A DNA stretch of 64,000 nucleotides from Ephemerocybe angulata (GCA_013368325.1 JAACJK010000009.1:1-64000); one strand, 5' to 3'. Numbered from the stretch's first letter, positions 43,079-54,549 are shown. A program made the numbers and translations. The notes: generated by a model from the sequence alone, not told the origin.

Positions 43079-45072
43079 ATGGATTTCCCCGAGGAAATCT
43101 ACGCTGAGATTCTTTCTTATATTCGGGCTCCCGCTCATCATCCGAGGTCCCTCCAAGGACTCCAGGTGGGATTGACGTGCCGGGATCTCTACAAACAATT
43201 CTATCCAGCCATTGCCTCGTACCAGCTTAATGCACTGGCCGAGGCCATTGCATCACGTCGACTGACTATCAACATTCTACACCCATCCAAGGCCCGATCG
43301 ACAACAAGCGATAAGGAGTTTTTTGTAGGGAAGGAACCTGAGCATCTACAGGAACGATTAGAGGCGCTATTTCTTCCTGCTCTTCCTAACAATGGGCAGA
43401 GTCAACACGGAGGCGGGCACGCCAGTGGATTGGCGCTACCCGCAGAACTCGACACCAACGACCTGTTTCCCTTCGACTTCCAAGTCACGTACTTTTGTGC
43501 ACCTTCGGACGATGCCGAAGGTTGTGGAGTATACACAGCTGGCTCTCCCGAGAATGGGCGCTCCCGCGTCTTCGGCGCATTCGCTTGTATTTGCGGGAGT
43601 CACTTTCAACTGCCAATCCCGGAAGAGGGGGGGAAGCGCAACTAAAACTCCTACAACTCAGCTTGGAACGAAAAGGAGTTGAGTTCGAGATATTAGCGGC
43701 CGGGGATCCCTCGTTACTGTCCGATGACATCAACTCTATCACACTCAACTCCCTCTACTTTACATCGGGTGGTTCTAGTCCAATATTCATGCACGAGCAT
43801 ACCACTCCACCGGTAGCCTCTCTTTCAACCTCCTTCAAACGTCTGAATGTTAACGCCGCAGGATTGATGAAGAAGCTCGGGAGTCAGGCAGAGCGTCACC
43901 GGAATCAACCTCTTTCCTCTGTAGAGCTCGCCGAACTTCTCTTGAGCGAAGCAGGAAGCTCCACTAGGGCCAAACCACATGCAATATGGGACGAAGGAGT
44001 CAAGATCAGAACCAGACTATCATTGGTGGAGAACAAAGTTCAGATGTCTTCACTCTGTCTCAGGGGTCGGGTTTTTCACCTCCAGCCATTATGGTTCCCA
44101 TCCATCCACTCGCTCTTATCCGGTTCTGCTGCGTCATTGACACATCTCCATCTCGATAGACTGGGGCTTGATTATCATGACTGGGCTGCGATACTCCCAA
44201 GCTGGACGTTCCCCGCCCTCGAATTCTTCAAAGTCGAGTATGTTCAGATCCCATTTCCTGTCTTGATGGCTTTCCTCCAGAGGCATCCCACCATCGTATC
44301 TGCAACCCTTTTGATATTCACCATCGTCGGAAGCCTGAAGATGTCCAATTCCCCCAGCTTGGATTATCTCCCGAGGCTGAAGCAACTTGTTGCGACTCCC
44401 CCCTTCCTCCTTACCCTCTTCAAACAACGGCTCCGTGTTGGGCCTAACATCGGCGGCCTGAACATCAGTCGAGAGCACAGACATCCGCCGCCTCCGGATG
44501 TTGGCACCTTCGATGATATCACACAGGTTCTCTCGCAAATCTCACCTTCGATATGGCCGAGTCTCTGTACTCTGTCATTGGTCCTTCCCTGTGTGTCGGG
44601 ATTGGATGAGTGGTTGTCACACTCATTGAATTCGAACCCCTCGCACGTCGACAGAGGCGAAATCCACATACCTTTCCTCCGACTATTCAGAAACTACGGT
44701 TCCGACAAGAGGGCTGATAGCAAGTTGACGGCATTGGATAAAATCACTACGCTCAACCTCTTCTTCCCTGAGCAAAGGAACAACCTCGACTTCAGGCTTG
44801 ATGGGGACACCCTGATAACGGCCGCCTTCGACTTTATTGCTGCGTTCCCTGCTCTCAAGGATGTTTACATGCGTGGGTCGTTGGACCAGTTTCTCCCAGA
44901 AGCGGCACACGATTTCTATCCACAACTGGGGGATCTTGTTCTAATGAGGCGGAAAAGATGCGCGAATTTGGAGCGGCTAGAGATTCATTGCTCTGGACTT
45001 ACTGGCTCTGGGTGCGAGTTCGACTCTGTTGTCCGTGAAAGACCGCCTTGGCTGCCAAAGAAATTTACGTAG
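43079..45072 (+). pseudogene. F-box protein, MDxPEEI subfamily, member 2, one frameshift
   Basis: ATG 43079 (MDFPEEIYAEILSYIR, then LTCRDLYKQFYPAIASYQL) reads for about 150 residues to APSDDAEG at about 43522, where the frame breaks. From there the frame that continues to 45072 reads LWSIHSWLSREWALPRLRRIR. Comparison with its close paralogue at 54550-56550 (APSDDIEGELWSLHSFLSREW) shows that one base or, more likely, four bases are missing at that point. Everything else aligns from end to end, including GRVFHLQPLWFPSIHSL and FAALPAL-type LRR blocks. It is probably a young pseudogene unless the deletion is an assembly error. Confidence 0.8.
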
Positions 45073-45352
45073 TAGACAATACCTTTTTTATTCCCAAGTA
45101 CATCAGCTCTTCATCGTACTTATAGAGTATAAGGATTCTCCCCGCGCATGACGGTTTCGAGCCAGAAACGGCGCCTTTCTCGACATTTAAGGCAGTAGTC
45201 GGCGTGGGAATAACGACTGTTGGCTGCTTTCATCACGACCACCAACAACCCCGGCGCCTACGACGCGTCCAAGCTCCCCGACGAGCGCGTAGCCCAGGTC
45301 AAGCGGGCTAGGAGCGGCAAACTGGCCAGGGTAGTTTCAAGGTCTCCTCAAC
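45073..45352 (+). other. Upstream region with an orphan N-terminal coding segment
   Basis: 45220-45350 encodes AAFITTTNNPGAYDASKLPD and RARSGKLARVVSR, which reads as the natural N-terminus of the next gene. It begins at TTG right after an in-frame TAA, with no ATG. Either an upstream ATG exon was missed or the start codon is lost. Confidence 0.5.
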
Positions 45353-48009
45353 ATGCAAGGCTACGAGTCATCTCCGGCGCATCGCTCAAATCAATCCCTC
45401 AGTCTCCAGGCACCAGGAGGTATCCTCCCGCCTAGCCAGAATGTCAATCGTGCGAGGCGAATGACGGTGGGATCTCAAAGCTCGTTAAGCTTGGTATGTG
45501 TTCAGTACATGGATTTAAAGGCTGCTGCTGACCAGGGCTATAGCCAGATGGTGGGCGCCAGCCCTCCCCTCGACCGCCATCTCCTCTGAGGAACTCGTTT
45601 ACGATGAATACTTCGACTGGGATCGATCACGACGTTGAATCCGACGACGAATCCGACGAAGAGGGTATACGCATTCCTCGCAAATGGAAGAAGTCTCCAT
45701 CGCCTTCATCCTCCGTCTCCAACCTGGCGGCTAGCTTTGTGCAACGCGTCAACACCTTCGTTGGGGGAATCGCGCCGAAATCTCCAAACATGCTGTCTGA
45801 TGCTGAGCTTGAAGCTGAAGCCGAGCGGGAGCGGGAGAGGAGCCGCCGTGAAGCCGAGGCGATCCTGATGCGTGAAGCACAGCAGCGCAAGCAGGTTGAA
45901 GAGCGCATGCTCGCCATGATGGACAACGCCAAAGGCTTGCCGCCCCCGCCGTCCTCGCACTCGCATACCATTCCAACGACGCCATCTCCTGGTAGCTCTT
46001 ACAAAGACACTGGAGGGTGGTGGCAGGCCGCCAAGAACCGTCTGACGCCAGTCAAGGACAGGGAGTCGCCCATTACTCCAGCCCAGCAAGTCATCCTCGA
46101 TGCGAAGGCGAAAGAAAAGACCGACCCTCCACCAACGGCAAATCTCAACATTCCCCTCCAGCCTCCGACCAGGAAACCCGTTCCTGCATCCCCGTCGTCT
46201 CCGACTCCTTCTCGGCCTAGTCTTTCGACGCCGAATCTGTCGCCATCTCCAATGCGGCAAACCGATTCTTTGGCGAATTCTCCGTCTCGGGAGGCGCCTC
46301 CTGTTTACGTATCCTTCACTCCTCAAGGAACCGTTGATGTTCCTGTGACTCTTTTGGCCATTGCCAAACGTTTCGAGAAGTTGGAGAAGTGGACAATCGG
46401 CCATGTTCGTGCACTCGAGGACAGAATGAACGATGTGGAGCGCTGGTTGGTTGAGAAGGAGAATCTGAAAGACGAGGATAAATCGAACAGTAGCAAGGCG
46501 CCGCAAGAATCTCTGCCTGCTGTTGGTCAGGAGCTAACCGAGATACGGGACGAAATATCTGAGCTTCAAGGGCGCGTCGGAGAGTTGGGGAGGGAGATGG
46601 CAAAGATGGCGACTGCACCCTCTAATTTGTCCTCAGGGCCGAAGACACAGACAGTCCAAGCGGCAGTCAGCGTTGCACCCAGACAGGCGTCGACAACACT
46701 CGTCCACGAGGCCCAATCACCGACCATCGAGGCATCCGTCGCGGAAGTATTCACCACGCCTCGGCATACGAGATTGCCGTCGTCTGCCCGTGAATCAACG
46801 AGTCCACCACTTGCCTCAGCGCGGACGCCGTCCGGGACGAGGCTCCCGTATCCTACTGGAGACTACAACTCTCCCCCCGAGACTTTCTCCCCGACGGGTT
46901 CTCCGAATGCGTCTCTCAACAGTAAGAGGCGAGGCCAGTCGATCTCGTCGATCTCGGGGCTCCCATCCCACTCTTACGCTGGAATCAGTGCTGGCGCGGG
47001 GGGCTCTCCCATATCCAGTGTTTTCAACATCGCCTCGACCTTGACTGGAAGGCCATTGTCGCCCCCCTCTGGGCCTAGTGCCAAAGCCAACCCCATCGCT
47101 ACGACCACTACTGCTACCATAACCAACACCAACCGGACGTCGAGTCCGATCCCCATCCCTACGAAGAATACCGGGCTTCCGCCTCCCAAATCCACTGCTC
47201 CTCGTCAGGGCAGTGTCAGTCCTACCCCGCGCAAGAGGTATACTGTCGCTTTGGGAGGGCCCATCGTGGCTCCTCCTTCTCCTCCTGATGCAGAGGAGAA
47301 TCCTCCCGCATCGTCGCACACTTCTGGGAGACGCCTGCCCGCAACTCCCAAATCGTCAGCGCGCACTATCCCCGAGTCTGATGACGAGGAAGAGGAAGAA
47401 GATGGAGGGGAGACGATCGGAAAGAGTGCATCGGCAAGGTTCACGCGCAAGCTGACTGTGCAAAAGAAGAGAAGCAATACGAGTATCAGCAGTGTGAGCA
47501 GTATTGACCAGGATGTCTTGAGAGGGACTGCGCCTCCGACGAGGAAGGTCGGGGGAGACTTTAGCAGCAACCAGTACAATACGCCTACTCTAGGCTCACA
47601 GAGGAGGATGAAGGCACAAAGTGTGTATGGGATGTCGAGCTTCATCAATTCGTCGGCCAACAGCAGCACCAGCAACGTTGGCACCCCAGCGACGACGACC
47701 ACTTCGACTACGAAGACCAATGTCACTGCGACCTTTGGGACGAGCCCGGGCACTACTGCGCCCCTGCGTCTGCGGTCTAAGTCGTCGGATCGTCTGAATA
47801 GCGATGCTGGGTTCTTCTCGGGCTCTACGCCTCCGACGCCGAACAGCGCGAAGTTTGTTGACCCCTTGCTGTTGCGCAGGAAGCAGGAGGTTGCAGCCGG
47901 GACACCGGGAGGTGCGAATGCTGGTGGTGTGAGCTCGAAGGGGAAGTTGGCTGTCAACCAGTTGGTTGCGTTCTTCGATAAGGACAAGGATAAGAGGGGG
48001 AGGAGATGA
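45353..48009 (+). CDS. Conserved basidiomycete low-complexity protein with coiled coil
   Basis: From ATG 45353 (MQGYESSPAHRSNQSL). One intron, 45494-45543 (GTATGT...TAG, 50 nt), joins to PDGGRQPSPRPPSPLRNSF and the long exon to TGA 48007-48009. About 868 residues, rich in Ser, Pro and Thr. Recognisable parts: DDESDEEGIRIPRKWKKSP, an acidic-basic helix SDAELEAEAERERERSRREAEAILMREAQ (charged coiled coil), ITPAQQVILD, then DVPVTLLAIAKRFEKLEKWTIGHVRALEDRMNDVERWL (second coiled coil), and many PTP/SPTP repeats, with a basic tail KDKDKRGRR. I recall proteins of this build across basidiomycetes, with no assigned function. A cytoskeletal or polarity scaffold is only a guess. The true start may lie further upstream. 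Confidence 0.75.
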
Positions 48010-48630
48010 AGAGGGTGTGCGGTAATACTTAACATTGATATAAGTATCTCTTTTCTTAGGTTTCTTTCGTTCTTGTGCTATGGATTATGCATTATGCTTT
48101 CTTGAGAATAGTTTTGCTGACGAACCCTTTTACTGTCTTTTTGGCATGAATTAGTACTTACCCGTCTACCCTACGACTATGTAGTTGGCCATGCCATATG
48201 TAACCTTCGTTTGTACTGGAATATGACCAGCAAGAGTAGGGCTACGATGAACTTACAGCGCGAGCGAGATTTGTGTGTGTGTGTGTGTAATGTTGTTGGC
48301 TCGCCGAAAATTAATACCCACTGACCACGCTTTGTATCTAGTCGACTCCCTGTGCCATAGCGTCTCTATATCACTTTGACTACTGTACCGTTCGTAGAAT
48401 GCACTTAGAATTCGCTAACCTACATTATTGACGGCCGAACGGGTAATCCTCGGCGATACTTTTGGCCCAATCTATGCCAGATTCCCAGAACGCCTGTTTG
48501 TCCTTCAACTGTAACGACCGTCAACCCCCGGCTCTGAAAGTACTATTCAAGGTGGGTCCATGCCTTAGATGGCTCAGAATACGTGTTCAACACATGGCAC
48601 ACTTTACCAGATACTGTGAACCCGCCCCCC
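48010..48630. other. Intergenic region with a (GT)n microsatellite
   Basis: A GT-dinucleotide run lies at 48272-48288. No gene seen. The last 150 bp probably hold the promoter and leader of the next F-box gene. Confidence 0.6.
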
Positions 48631-50382
48631 ATGGACTTGCCTGAGGAAATCCTAGGCGAGATCTTGTCACACATACGCTCGGATGGGACTAGCGCCCTTG
48701 CTGGCCTTCAGATAGCGCTCACATGCAAATCTCTGTACCAAGACTTTCAGCCTGTTATCGCAGCCTTACGAACAAAACTTCTCTCGGAGGCCCAGCGGAA
48801 AAATGAATTGCGATTCGACAACCCAGGCGCAGATCGACGTATACGTACCGTTCGATTTGTAACGAGGTCCTGCGACGACTCCGACACAATTTGGAGCCTA
48901 ATACACCTTCTATCGGGGAAGGATGGATTGAACGGGGTGTGCACTTTCATTCTGTTATTGCGTGTTGATGATGAGTGGTTGCAATGGAACCCGAGGGGCC
49001 AGACGGCATGGTCGCGGGCCATGTTGAAACTTCTCGAACTGTTGGTGCAACATCCTGGCATCGAGCTCGTGATAGACGGAGAGCTGCATTCCACCACCCC
49101 TCCCTCCTTGTTTAACTGGGCTTCTTTTGGGGACAATGACCAGCCCTTCAAGCACACTCTCTTCAACCATCACCCCTACATTCCCGATTCACCAACAGCT
49201 CTCGCAGTTGATGATCGCAAGACTCATCAAGCTCCTACCACGCCACTCGACGACGCGTCGCAGCTTCTTGGAGACCGCCTTGCTTCCACACCATTCACAA
49301 TACAGAGCGTCGCAGAATGGGTTGACGATCTCGGACATACCATGCAGAGCACACTTGTTCCCCAAGCGCTCGTATATTCAGTTCCACCCTTGGCCATGGC
49401 AGGTGCCAGAACAACTGATATCAAACTCCGTCGTCTCGCGTTCCACCCTGTTATGTACTCTCACATCAACCTGCTTACTCTGAGGGTGTTCGACTCCTTA
49501 ACCCACCTGGAACTCCACAGGTGCAAGCTCATTGAACCCGACTGGCAGGCAGTGCTCCCGACCTGGACGTTCACCCGCCTATCCCATCTCCATCTCACCA
49601 CATCGTCTGCTATAGGAAAGCCGATGATCTTATTCCTACAACGCCACCCTTCGATCGTGGACGCCAAACTATTCCTACGGGCTGCTTTCAAGGTGGCGGA
49701 CCAACCCTGCATGGGCGGAGAGTCCCCCAGCCGCGTTCTTCCTAATCTCCAGAACCTTGAAGCATACCCCATTGGCCTTCACCAACTCACACAATCCTTC
49801 ACGCTTCCAGCGCTGAACATTGTGGCAGTTCGGCAGATACAGAATGACGATGCTGACTTCGCTGAAGTCACGACCTCCCTTTCTCTCCTACCTCTAAGAG
49901 CTCCTTCTCTTCATCACCTTTCGCTCAACATGGCGTACGTCAAGGAGAGTTTGAATGATTGGCTCCGTTCCGCTACGAGCACCTCTCCGATCGAGCGTGG
50001 CGATTCTACCCACACTTCGAACCTACATGACGTCCTCTCAGGCCTGAAGAATGTCAAATCGCTAACGCTCACAGTACATCAAACAAGGACGGTCCGCTCA
50101 AGCCAGTGGCCCCCAGATATCTATGTTTCGCCAGAGCTGGTGGTTGATTTTGTCGCCGCATTTCCTTCTTTGGAGAAAGTAGTCCTTCAAAGGCTCTTCT
50201 ACAATCCTCCGAGGGAAGAGCGCCCAATATTCTGGGCCTCCATCCGCCGTGTATGGGATGTAGCGTCATCCTTGCAAAGACTGGAGCTGAGTGGTGTGGG
50301 GGGAGCTGTTACTGTGCCTTGTGTGTGGGTTAGGGGAGAGCGGGAGCCATCACCGGGCTTTGACGCTTATTTCCCGGCGTGA
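48631..50382 (+). CDS. F-box protein, MDxPEEI subfamily, member 3
   Basis: 583 residues from ATG 48631 (MDLPEEILGEILSHIR), the position conserved in all members of this subfamily, so an in-frame upstream codon was not used. It runs through LTCKSLYQDFQPVIAAL, DTIWSLIHLLSGKDGLNGVCTF, LAFHPVMYSHINLL, LTHLELHRCKLIEPDWQAVLPTWTF, FLQRHPSIVDAKLFL, then FVAAFPSLEKVVLQRLF and FWASIRRVWDVASSLQRLELSG. It is the best intact reference for the tail lost in the 41006 gene. Single exon. SCF substrate adaptor by family; target unknown. Confidence 0.85.
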   Translation: MDLPEEILGEILSHIRSDGTSALAGLQIALTCKSLYQDFQPVIAALRTKLLSEAQRKNELRFDNPGADRRIRTVRFVTRSCDDSDTIWSLIHLLSGKDGLNGVCTFILLLRVDDEWLQWNPRGQTAWSRAMLKLLELLVQHPGIELVIDGELHSTTPPSLFNWASFGDNDQPFKHTLFNHHPYIPDSPTALAVDDRKTHQAPTTPLDDASQLLGDRLASTPFTIQSVAEWVDDLGHTMQSTLVPQALVYSVPPLAMAGARTTDIKLRRLAFHPVMYSHINLLTLRVFDSLTHLELHRCKLIEPDWQAVLPTWTFTRLSHLHLTTSSAIGKPMILFLQRHPSIVDAKLFLRAAFKVADQPCMGGESPSRVLPNLQNLEAYPIGLHQLTQSFTLPALNIVAVRQIQNDDADFAEVTTSLSLLPLRAPSLHHLSLNMAYVKESLNDWLRSATSTSPIERGDSTHTSNLHDVLSGLKNVKSLTLTVHQTRTVRSSQWPPDIYVSPELVVDFVAAFPSLEKVVLQRLFYNPPREERPIFWASIRRVWDVASSLQRLELSGVGGAVTVPCVWVRGEREPSPGFDAYFPA

Positions 50383-50691
50383 TGCTTTGACTTGCAGGTT
50401 CTCATACGGGTGCCCATATGTGAGTCCTTTGAAGATCATCGATCAGCGCTCGGCGCGAGATACAGACTTGAATCTATCGTATTAGCTACTTGTAGCTTCA
50501 GTAGTACTTATTTGCTAGATACCGACTTCAGCTATCATACTTCTCGTGCCCACACCGTGCTACCCGTCCAGGAACTCCCACACACCGCAGCAGCAGTGAT
50601 CTGACCTTTCATGTTTCCTTCCTGCCCACCACCCCCTCCTTTTCGCTGTGTAGAAGCAACGCCACGCACTTATCATCTAGACTATCCTACC
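50383..50691. other. Intergenic region between tandem F-box genes
   Basis: 309 bp between same-strand F-box genes. No repeat or gene seen. Confidence 0.5.
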
Positions 50692-52563
50692 ATGGACCTT
50701 CCCGAGGAAATCATTGCGAAAATCCTTTCCGATCTTAGATCCAACCTTTCAAGCTCTGAGCCGCTTCGAAATCTCCGCGTCGCATTTACATGCAAAGCTC
50801 TTTACCGCATGTTCCAGCCAGAGATAGCTCGTCTGCAGGCCAGCAGACTTCGGAACGCCATAGACCTCATCGAGCACGGCTATTCCTTAGAAACGGAGAC
50901 GACCGAAGTTCGGCTCGAGCAGGTCTTCCGGGATACTGCCATATTGGACAGGACCGACGATATCCCCCAAGCTGAAGGGGTGTTGCCCACAATCCCCAAC
51001 GTGCGTCGTTCCGAGACCCCAGGAGAAGAGAAGGCGCGACCAAAGGTCCCTCCACTAGACATACGATTCCACCTCGAGGCACACAATCCCAGCAGTACCG
51101 ACCTCGACGCAATATGGTCTTTGAACAGTCTGCTCTCCAGGAAGCAGGTCTCGTCCAAGCTGGCCAAGCTTCAATTAACCTTCAGGACCAGCGTCCAGTG
51201 GCCCGATTGGGGGGCCAAGTCCCAGGCGGAATGGGGCTCAGCCGTCCTCAAGCTCCTAGAGGCCGTGGTAAAGCTCGAAGGGCTTGAGCTTGAGCTGTCG
51301 GCCCGGGAGACATACCACGCCACCTTTCCCGCTGAATTGACACGCAACTCGGACCCCCAGGTCATCGCCAGACATCGAAGCAAGCTAATTGCATATCGCA
51401 CCATGCTGCAAAATACCATGAACGCTCTAAAAGCTGCCAAAACACATGTTCCCAAAGGTACTACCATCGTACCGTTCGCCATTTTCGACGATACGACTTG
51501 CCAAGAACTCGAATGTCGGTTCATCCCCCAAGAACTACAGTACCAGATCCCAAAGTGCTCAATGGCTGATAACTGCTTGACGTCGCTCTCCCTAACGGAC
51601 CGTATCTTCCATCCTGCCCCCTACAGCTTTACGGACCTGGTCATCAGGTCCTCCCCTTTAACGCATCTCCATCTCGATGGTTGTGGCCTAGCTGATTATG
51701 ATTGGGATGACATATTACCCTCGTGGAAGCTCCCCCAGCTATCATACTTCACCGTCAAGAAAATGTCAATTCCTCTTAGTGGCATCCTCCTTTTCGTGAA
51801 GAACAACCCTACACTTACAGATCTCGAGCTCATGATCGACCCTCCTCCTAGCCCCGCTTGCACCAACGAACTCATCACAGATCTCGACAACGTACACCAC
51901 AAACTCCGCAATCTCACTGCGACGCCAGAGATGCTCTTCCAACTCTTCAGTTCACCATTTACTTCTCCAAACCTCGATAAACTCACCATTCAGGAGATCA
52001 TCAGCCAGCACGGGACGTCACCGCAAGCACATCGAGAAGATCTGCAAAAAATCGTGTCTGCACTAGCTCTTACTCCCTGCCGAGCACCAGCGCTCCGACG
52101 ACTTCGCCTCAATCTCGCATTTACCGAGGCATTGGGCAGCTGGCTCCTCTCCGCCATACCAAAAGATGGAGAGCCTGCGACCAACTTACAACTCGCTCTA
52201 TCCGGACTAGGAAGCGTAGCATCACTCCGCATGCGAGCGCACAGGACGTATGGAAGTAGCTTCTGGCCACCTGCGATCTTTGTTCACCCTAACTCAGTGG
52301 TTACTTTCATCGCCGCTTTCCCGACCCTGAAGAAGGTCAGCATCCATGACTTCTTCCTGTCCCCCTCCCAAGAGGATCTGGAGAAGGCAGAGCTAGGATT
52401 CTGGGAGTCTTTAGGAGGGATATGGACTGCATCTCGGACTTTGAAGAGGATGAAAATTATGGGAATCGGTCGCGAACATACGCAAGAAAAGGCGGTATGG
52501 AACAGGGGAGAAGACGAACCCACACCTAACTTCAAAAGCTATCCAGAGTTGTTTGCGAGATAA
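50692..52563 (+). CDS. F-box protein, MDxPEEI subfamily, member 4
   Basis: 623 residues from ATG 50692 (MDLPEEIIAKILSDLRS). F-box-like opening, FTCKALYRMFQPEIARLQASRL, a longer polar insert (residues about 70-130), DAIWSLNSLLSRKQ, RIFHPAPYSFTDLV, LTHLHLDGCGLADYDWDDILPSWKL, FVKNNPTLTDLELMI, then FIAAFPTLKKVSI and FWESLGGIWTASRTLKRMKI. All blocks of the subfamily are present and in order. Same strand as the 48631 gene and probably its tandem duplicate, since diverged. Single exon, intact. Confidence 0.85.
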   Translation: MDLPEEIIAKILSDLRSNLSSSEPLRNLRVAFTCKALYRMFQPEIARLQASRLRNAIDLIEHGYSLETETTEVRLEQVFRDTAILDRTDDIPQAEGVLPTIPNVRRSETPGEEKARPKVPPLDIRFHLEAHNPSSTDLDAIWSLNSLLSRKQVSSKLAKLQLTFRTSVQWPDWGAKSQAEWGSAVLKLLEAVVKLEGLELELSARETYHATFPAELTRNSDPQVIARHRSKLIAYRTMLQNTMNALKAAKTHVPKGTTIVPFAIFDDTTCQELECRFIPQELQYQIPKCSMADNCLTSLSLTDRIFHPAPYSFTDLVIRSSPLTHLHLDGCGLADYDWDDILPSWKLPQLSYFTVKKMSIPLSGILLFVKNNPTLTDLELMIDPPPSPACTNELITDLDNVHHKLRNLTATPEMLFQLFSSPFTSPNLDKLTIQEIISQHGTSPQAHREDLQKIVSALALTPCRAPALRRLRLNLAFTEALGSWLLSAIPKDGEPATNLQLALSGLGSVASLRMRAHRTYGSSFWPPAIFVHPNSVVTFIAAFPTLKKVSIHDFFLSPSQEDLEKAELGFWESLGGIWTASRTLKRMKIMGIGREHTQEKAVWNRGEDEPTPNFKSYPELFAR

Positions 52564-52815
52564 ATCAAATAGCACATAATACGTTGCCTCTGCTGTCTAG
52601 TTTGTAGTCTCTAATTATGGGCGCTTATTTGATGCGTATCCCTAAGGATGGTGCGATTGATATAAAGTTGGGAGGTAACGGGCTTGACTAGATTTTCCGA
52701 TCGTAGGTCTTGGTCCAGATCGGGTTCAAAATAACAGCAAAGAAATGATACATTTGAAGATAGTTAAGCTAGTCCTCCACGACAGAAGTTAACATCAAGC
52801 ACTATAAACTTCGGG
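52564..52815. other. Intergenic region before the nested elements
   Basis: Contains GGGCGCTTA at 52619, 56 bp after the F-box stop. No gene seen. Confidence 0.5.
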
Positions 52816-53743
52816 GCCGGGAAAAAAGCCTGTACAGGTGACCTGGGCATACCGGGGAAACTTCCCTGGATATACCAGGTAGAATACTTGGAATACCCAG
52901 GTATACACCTGGGAATCCCAGGTACGATTATGACCAGGTACTGTCCAGGTAGATAACTTGTGATATCTTCCGTTTACCTGGACGGTCAAAATCGTGGGGC
53001 TACCAGGTATCCGCCCTGGATTAGACAGGTCTCTTTCCATGAGCCGTACATGCAAATTTCCTAGGTATATCCAGGAACCTTTTACTGGTAGTTCCAATGC
53101 CCAGGGTATTCACACAGATAAGACAGGTAAAAGGCGTGTATTTCACAGGTATTCTTACAGGGTATTTACAGGGATTGATAAAACGCTAAAATACTATGGG
53201 GGTACACACCATTTGACTGCGAATAGGAAACAGGAGGTGTGTCTAGGTGCCTGAATGTTTGGAGCACTCACCGAAATGATATTCAATAGAGGCGTGGGTC
53301 TGGAGGCGAGGTCCGAGGGAGCGACGTCATGATTCAGCTGAGGAACGATGATTAAACGATGATCAGATACAATTTAGCTATGGCGGGTTGTGAATACGCA
53401 CCTAAATTAACATCGCCATTGGCGTAGCCCACTATCTCCCTCGTCCTGCCAAAGCCCTGTCAGCGGTCGCCGTTTGCACGTATAACTATAAACGGGCTGC
53501 ACTATTTTCAGTATGGCCTAAAGCGATGCGAAAAGGATACACTCAGACAATAATGAAAGACGTACATTTGCTTTGCGCCCCACTCTTTGCCTTGAAGCCG
53601 ATGGGAGATGGCGGAGGAAAGGAAAGGATGACGGTGGGTGGCCGATCTCAGTTTCCGATGATTATACCCGCAATTAAATCTCCGCTTTAATGGACTTAGG
53701 TGTCGATCGATATCTGTCCTGGCATGCCTTCCTGCCCCTCACC

Positions 53744-54182
53744 CAAGGGTGGGCTGGTCTTTAAATTACCGGCCCATACATGGGTGGTTGGTTCAGCCTT
53801 TTGGCTGCTAAAATTTTGTTGGACCCCCCTCTATAAACCCTAAAATGGGTCCCGAAAGGCTAATTTTGGTATAGTTCTAAGCTGTAAAGGCATTCAAAAA
53901 TTATATAAAGCATGATAGTAAAGTTCTGGACCATTTACAGTGCTTAAATATGTAGTTACAATGATAATAAATACTTTGCACCAAGTGGGAATTGAACTCG
54001 CGCCCTCCAGTTGACCTTTGGGTGGACCCCGGATGCCGGCGAGTTGAGCGGAGGCTGAAAAAGCTTATGTAAATTGCCTTTTTGGGAAGGCTTGGCGCTT
54101 ACATAGGTGGTTGGTTCAATTTTTGAGGGCTTAAATTTTTTTCCGACCCTCGTGCTGTATTCTGAAGACCGGCCCACCCTTG
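53744..54182. mobile_element. 439-bp hAT-like MITE with 8-bp target duplication
   Basis: Terminal inverted repeats CAAGGGTGGGCYGGTCTT at both ends (left 53744-53761, right complement ending 54182). Exact 8-bp flanking duplication CCCTCACC at 53736-53743 and 54183-54190, the size typical of hAT elements. Internal direct repeats CATRGGTGGTTGGTTCA at about 53777 and 54102. No coding capacity. It sits inside the CCAGGTA element, so it is the younger insertion. Confidence 0.88.
53975..54010 (-). repeat. tRNA-like B-box segment inside the MITE
   Basis: On the minus strand GCGCGAGTTCAATTCCCAC resembles a Pol III B box and T arm. No matching A box or cloverleaf was found, so this is not called a tRNA. 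Confidence 0.3.
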
Positions 54183-54549
54183 CCCTCACCCAGCACATGC
54201 GTAAGTTGTGCATAAGACGGTTTCCTATCAGAATGGCCTAAGTCAATAGTATCACACTGTACACCCTGCATGCTAATATACAACTTTACCTATGTTCACC
54301 ACTCGTTTTCCTTGGACTTACCAGGTACCTGAATTTCGTGTACCTCCCAGGTTCTTCTGCCCAGGTGTATAAAGTTACCTGGACAGTACCTGGCATCAAC
54401 GTTTACCAGGACTTTTTCCTGGAAATTCGCTTACCTGGAATTCCCAGGGAACAGGAAGAATACCTGGACATTGCCTGGACATTCCAGGTACGTCCAGGTA
54501 CGTCCAGGTTTTTTTCTCGGAATAAGGTTCCATAGTGAAGACGGAACTG

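Larger units (their letters stand above)
52816..54520. mobile_element. Non-autonomous element with CCAGGTA-rich terminal regions
   Basis: The left end CCGGGAAAAAAGCCTG (about 52817) and the inverted right end CCGAGAAAAAAACCTG (reverse strand, ending about 54520) match, giving terminal inverted repeats. About 300 bp inside the left end and 210 bp inside the right end are packed with CCAGG or CCTGG, mostly as CCAGGTA/TACCTGG, in both orientations: roughly 14 on the left and 15 on the right. No transposase gene. It has a second element inserted in its middle. I could not find a convincing target-site duplication. Confidence 0.6.

Noticed and set aside
46816..48035. Long minus-strand frames opposite the low-complexity gene
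   Set aside because: Shadow frames of a codon-biased plus-strand exon with coiled coils and conserved blocks.
53956..54213. A tRNA-derived SINE inside the MITE
   Set aside because: Only a B-box-like stretch was found; no A box, and the terminal inverted repeats and 8-bp duplication explain the insert as a DNA element.
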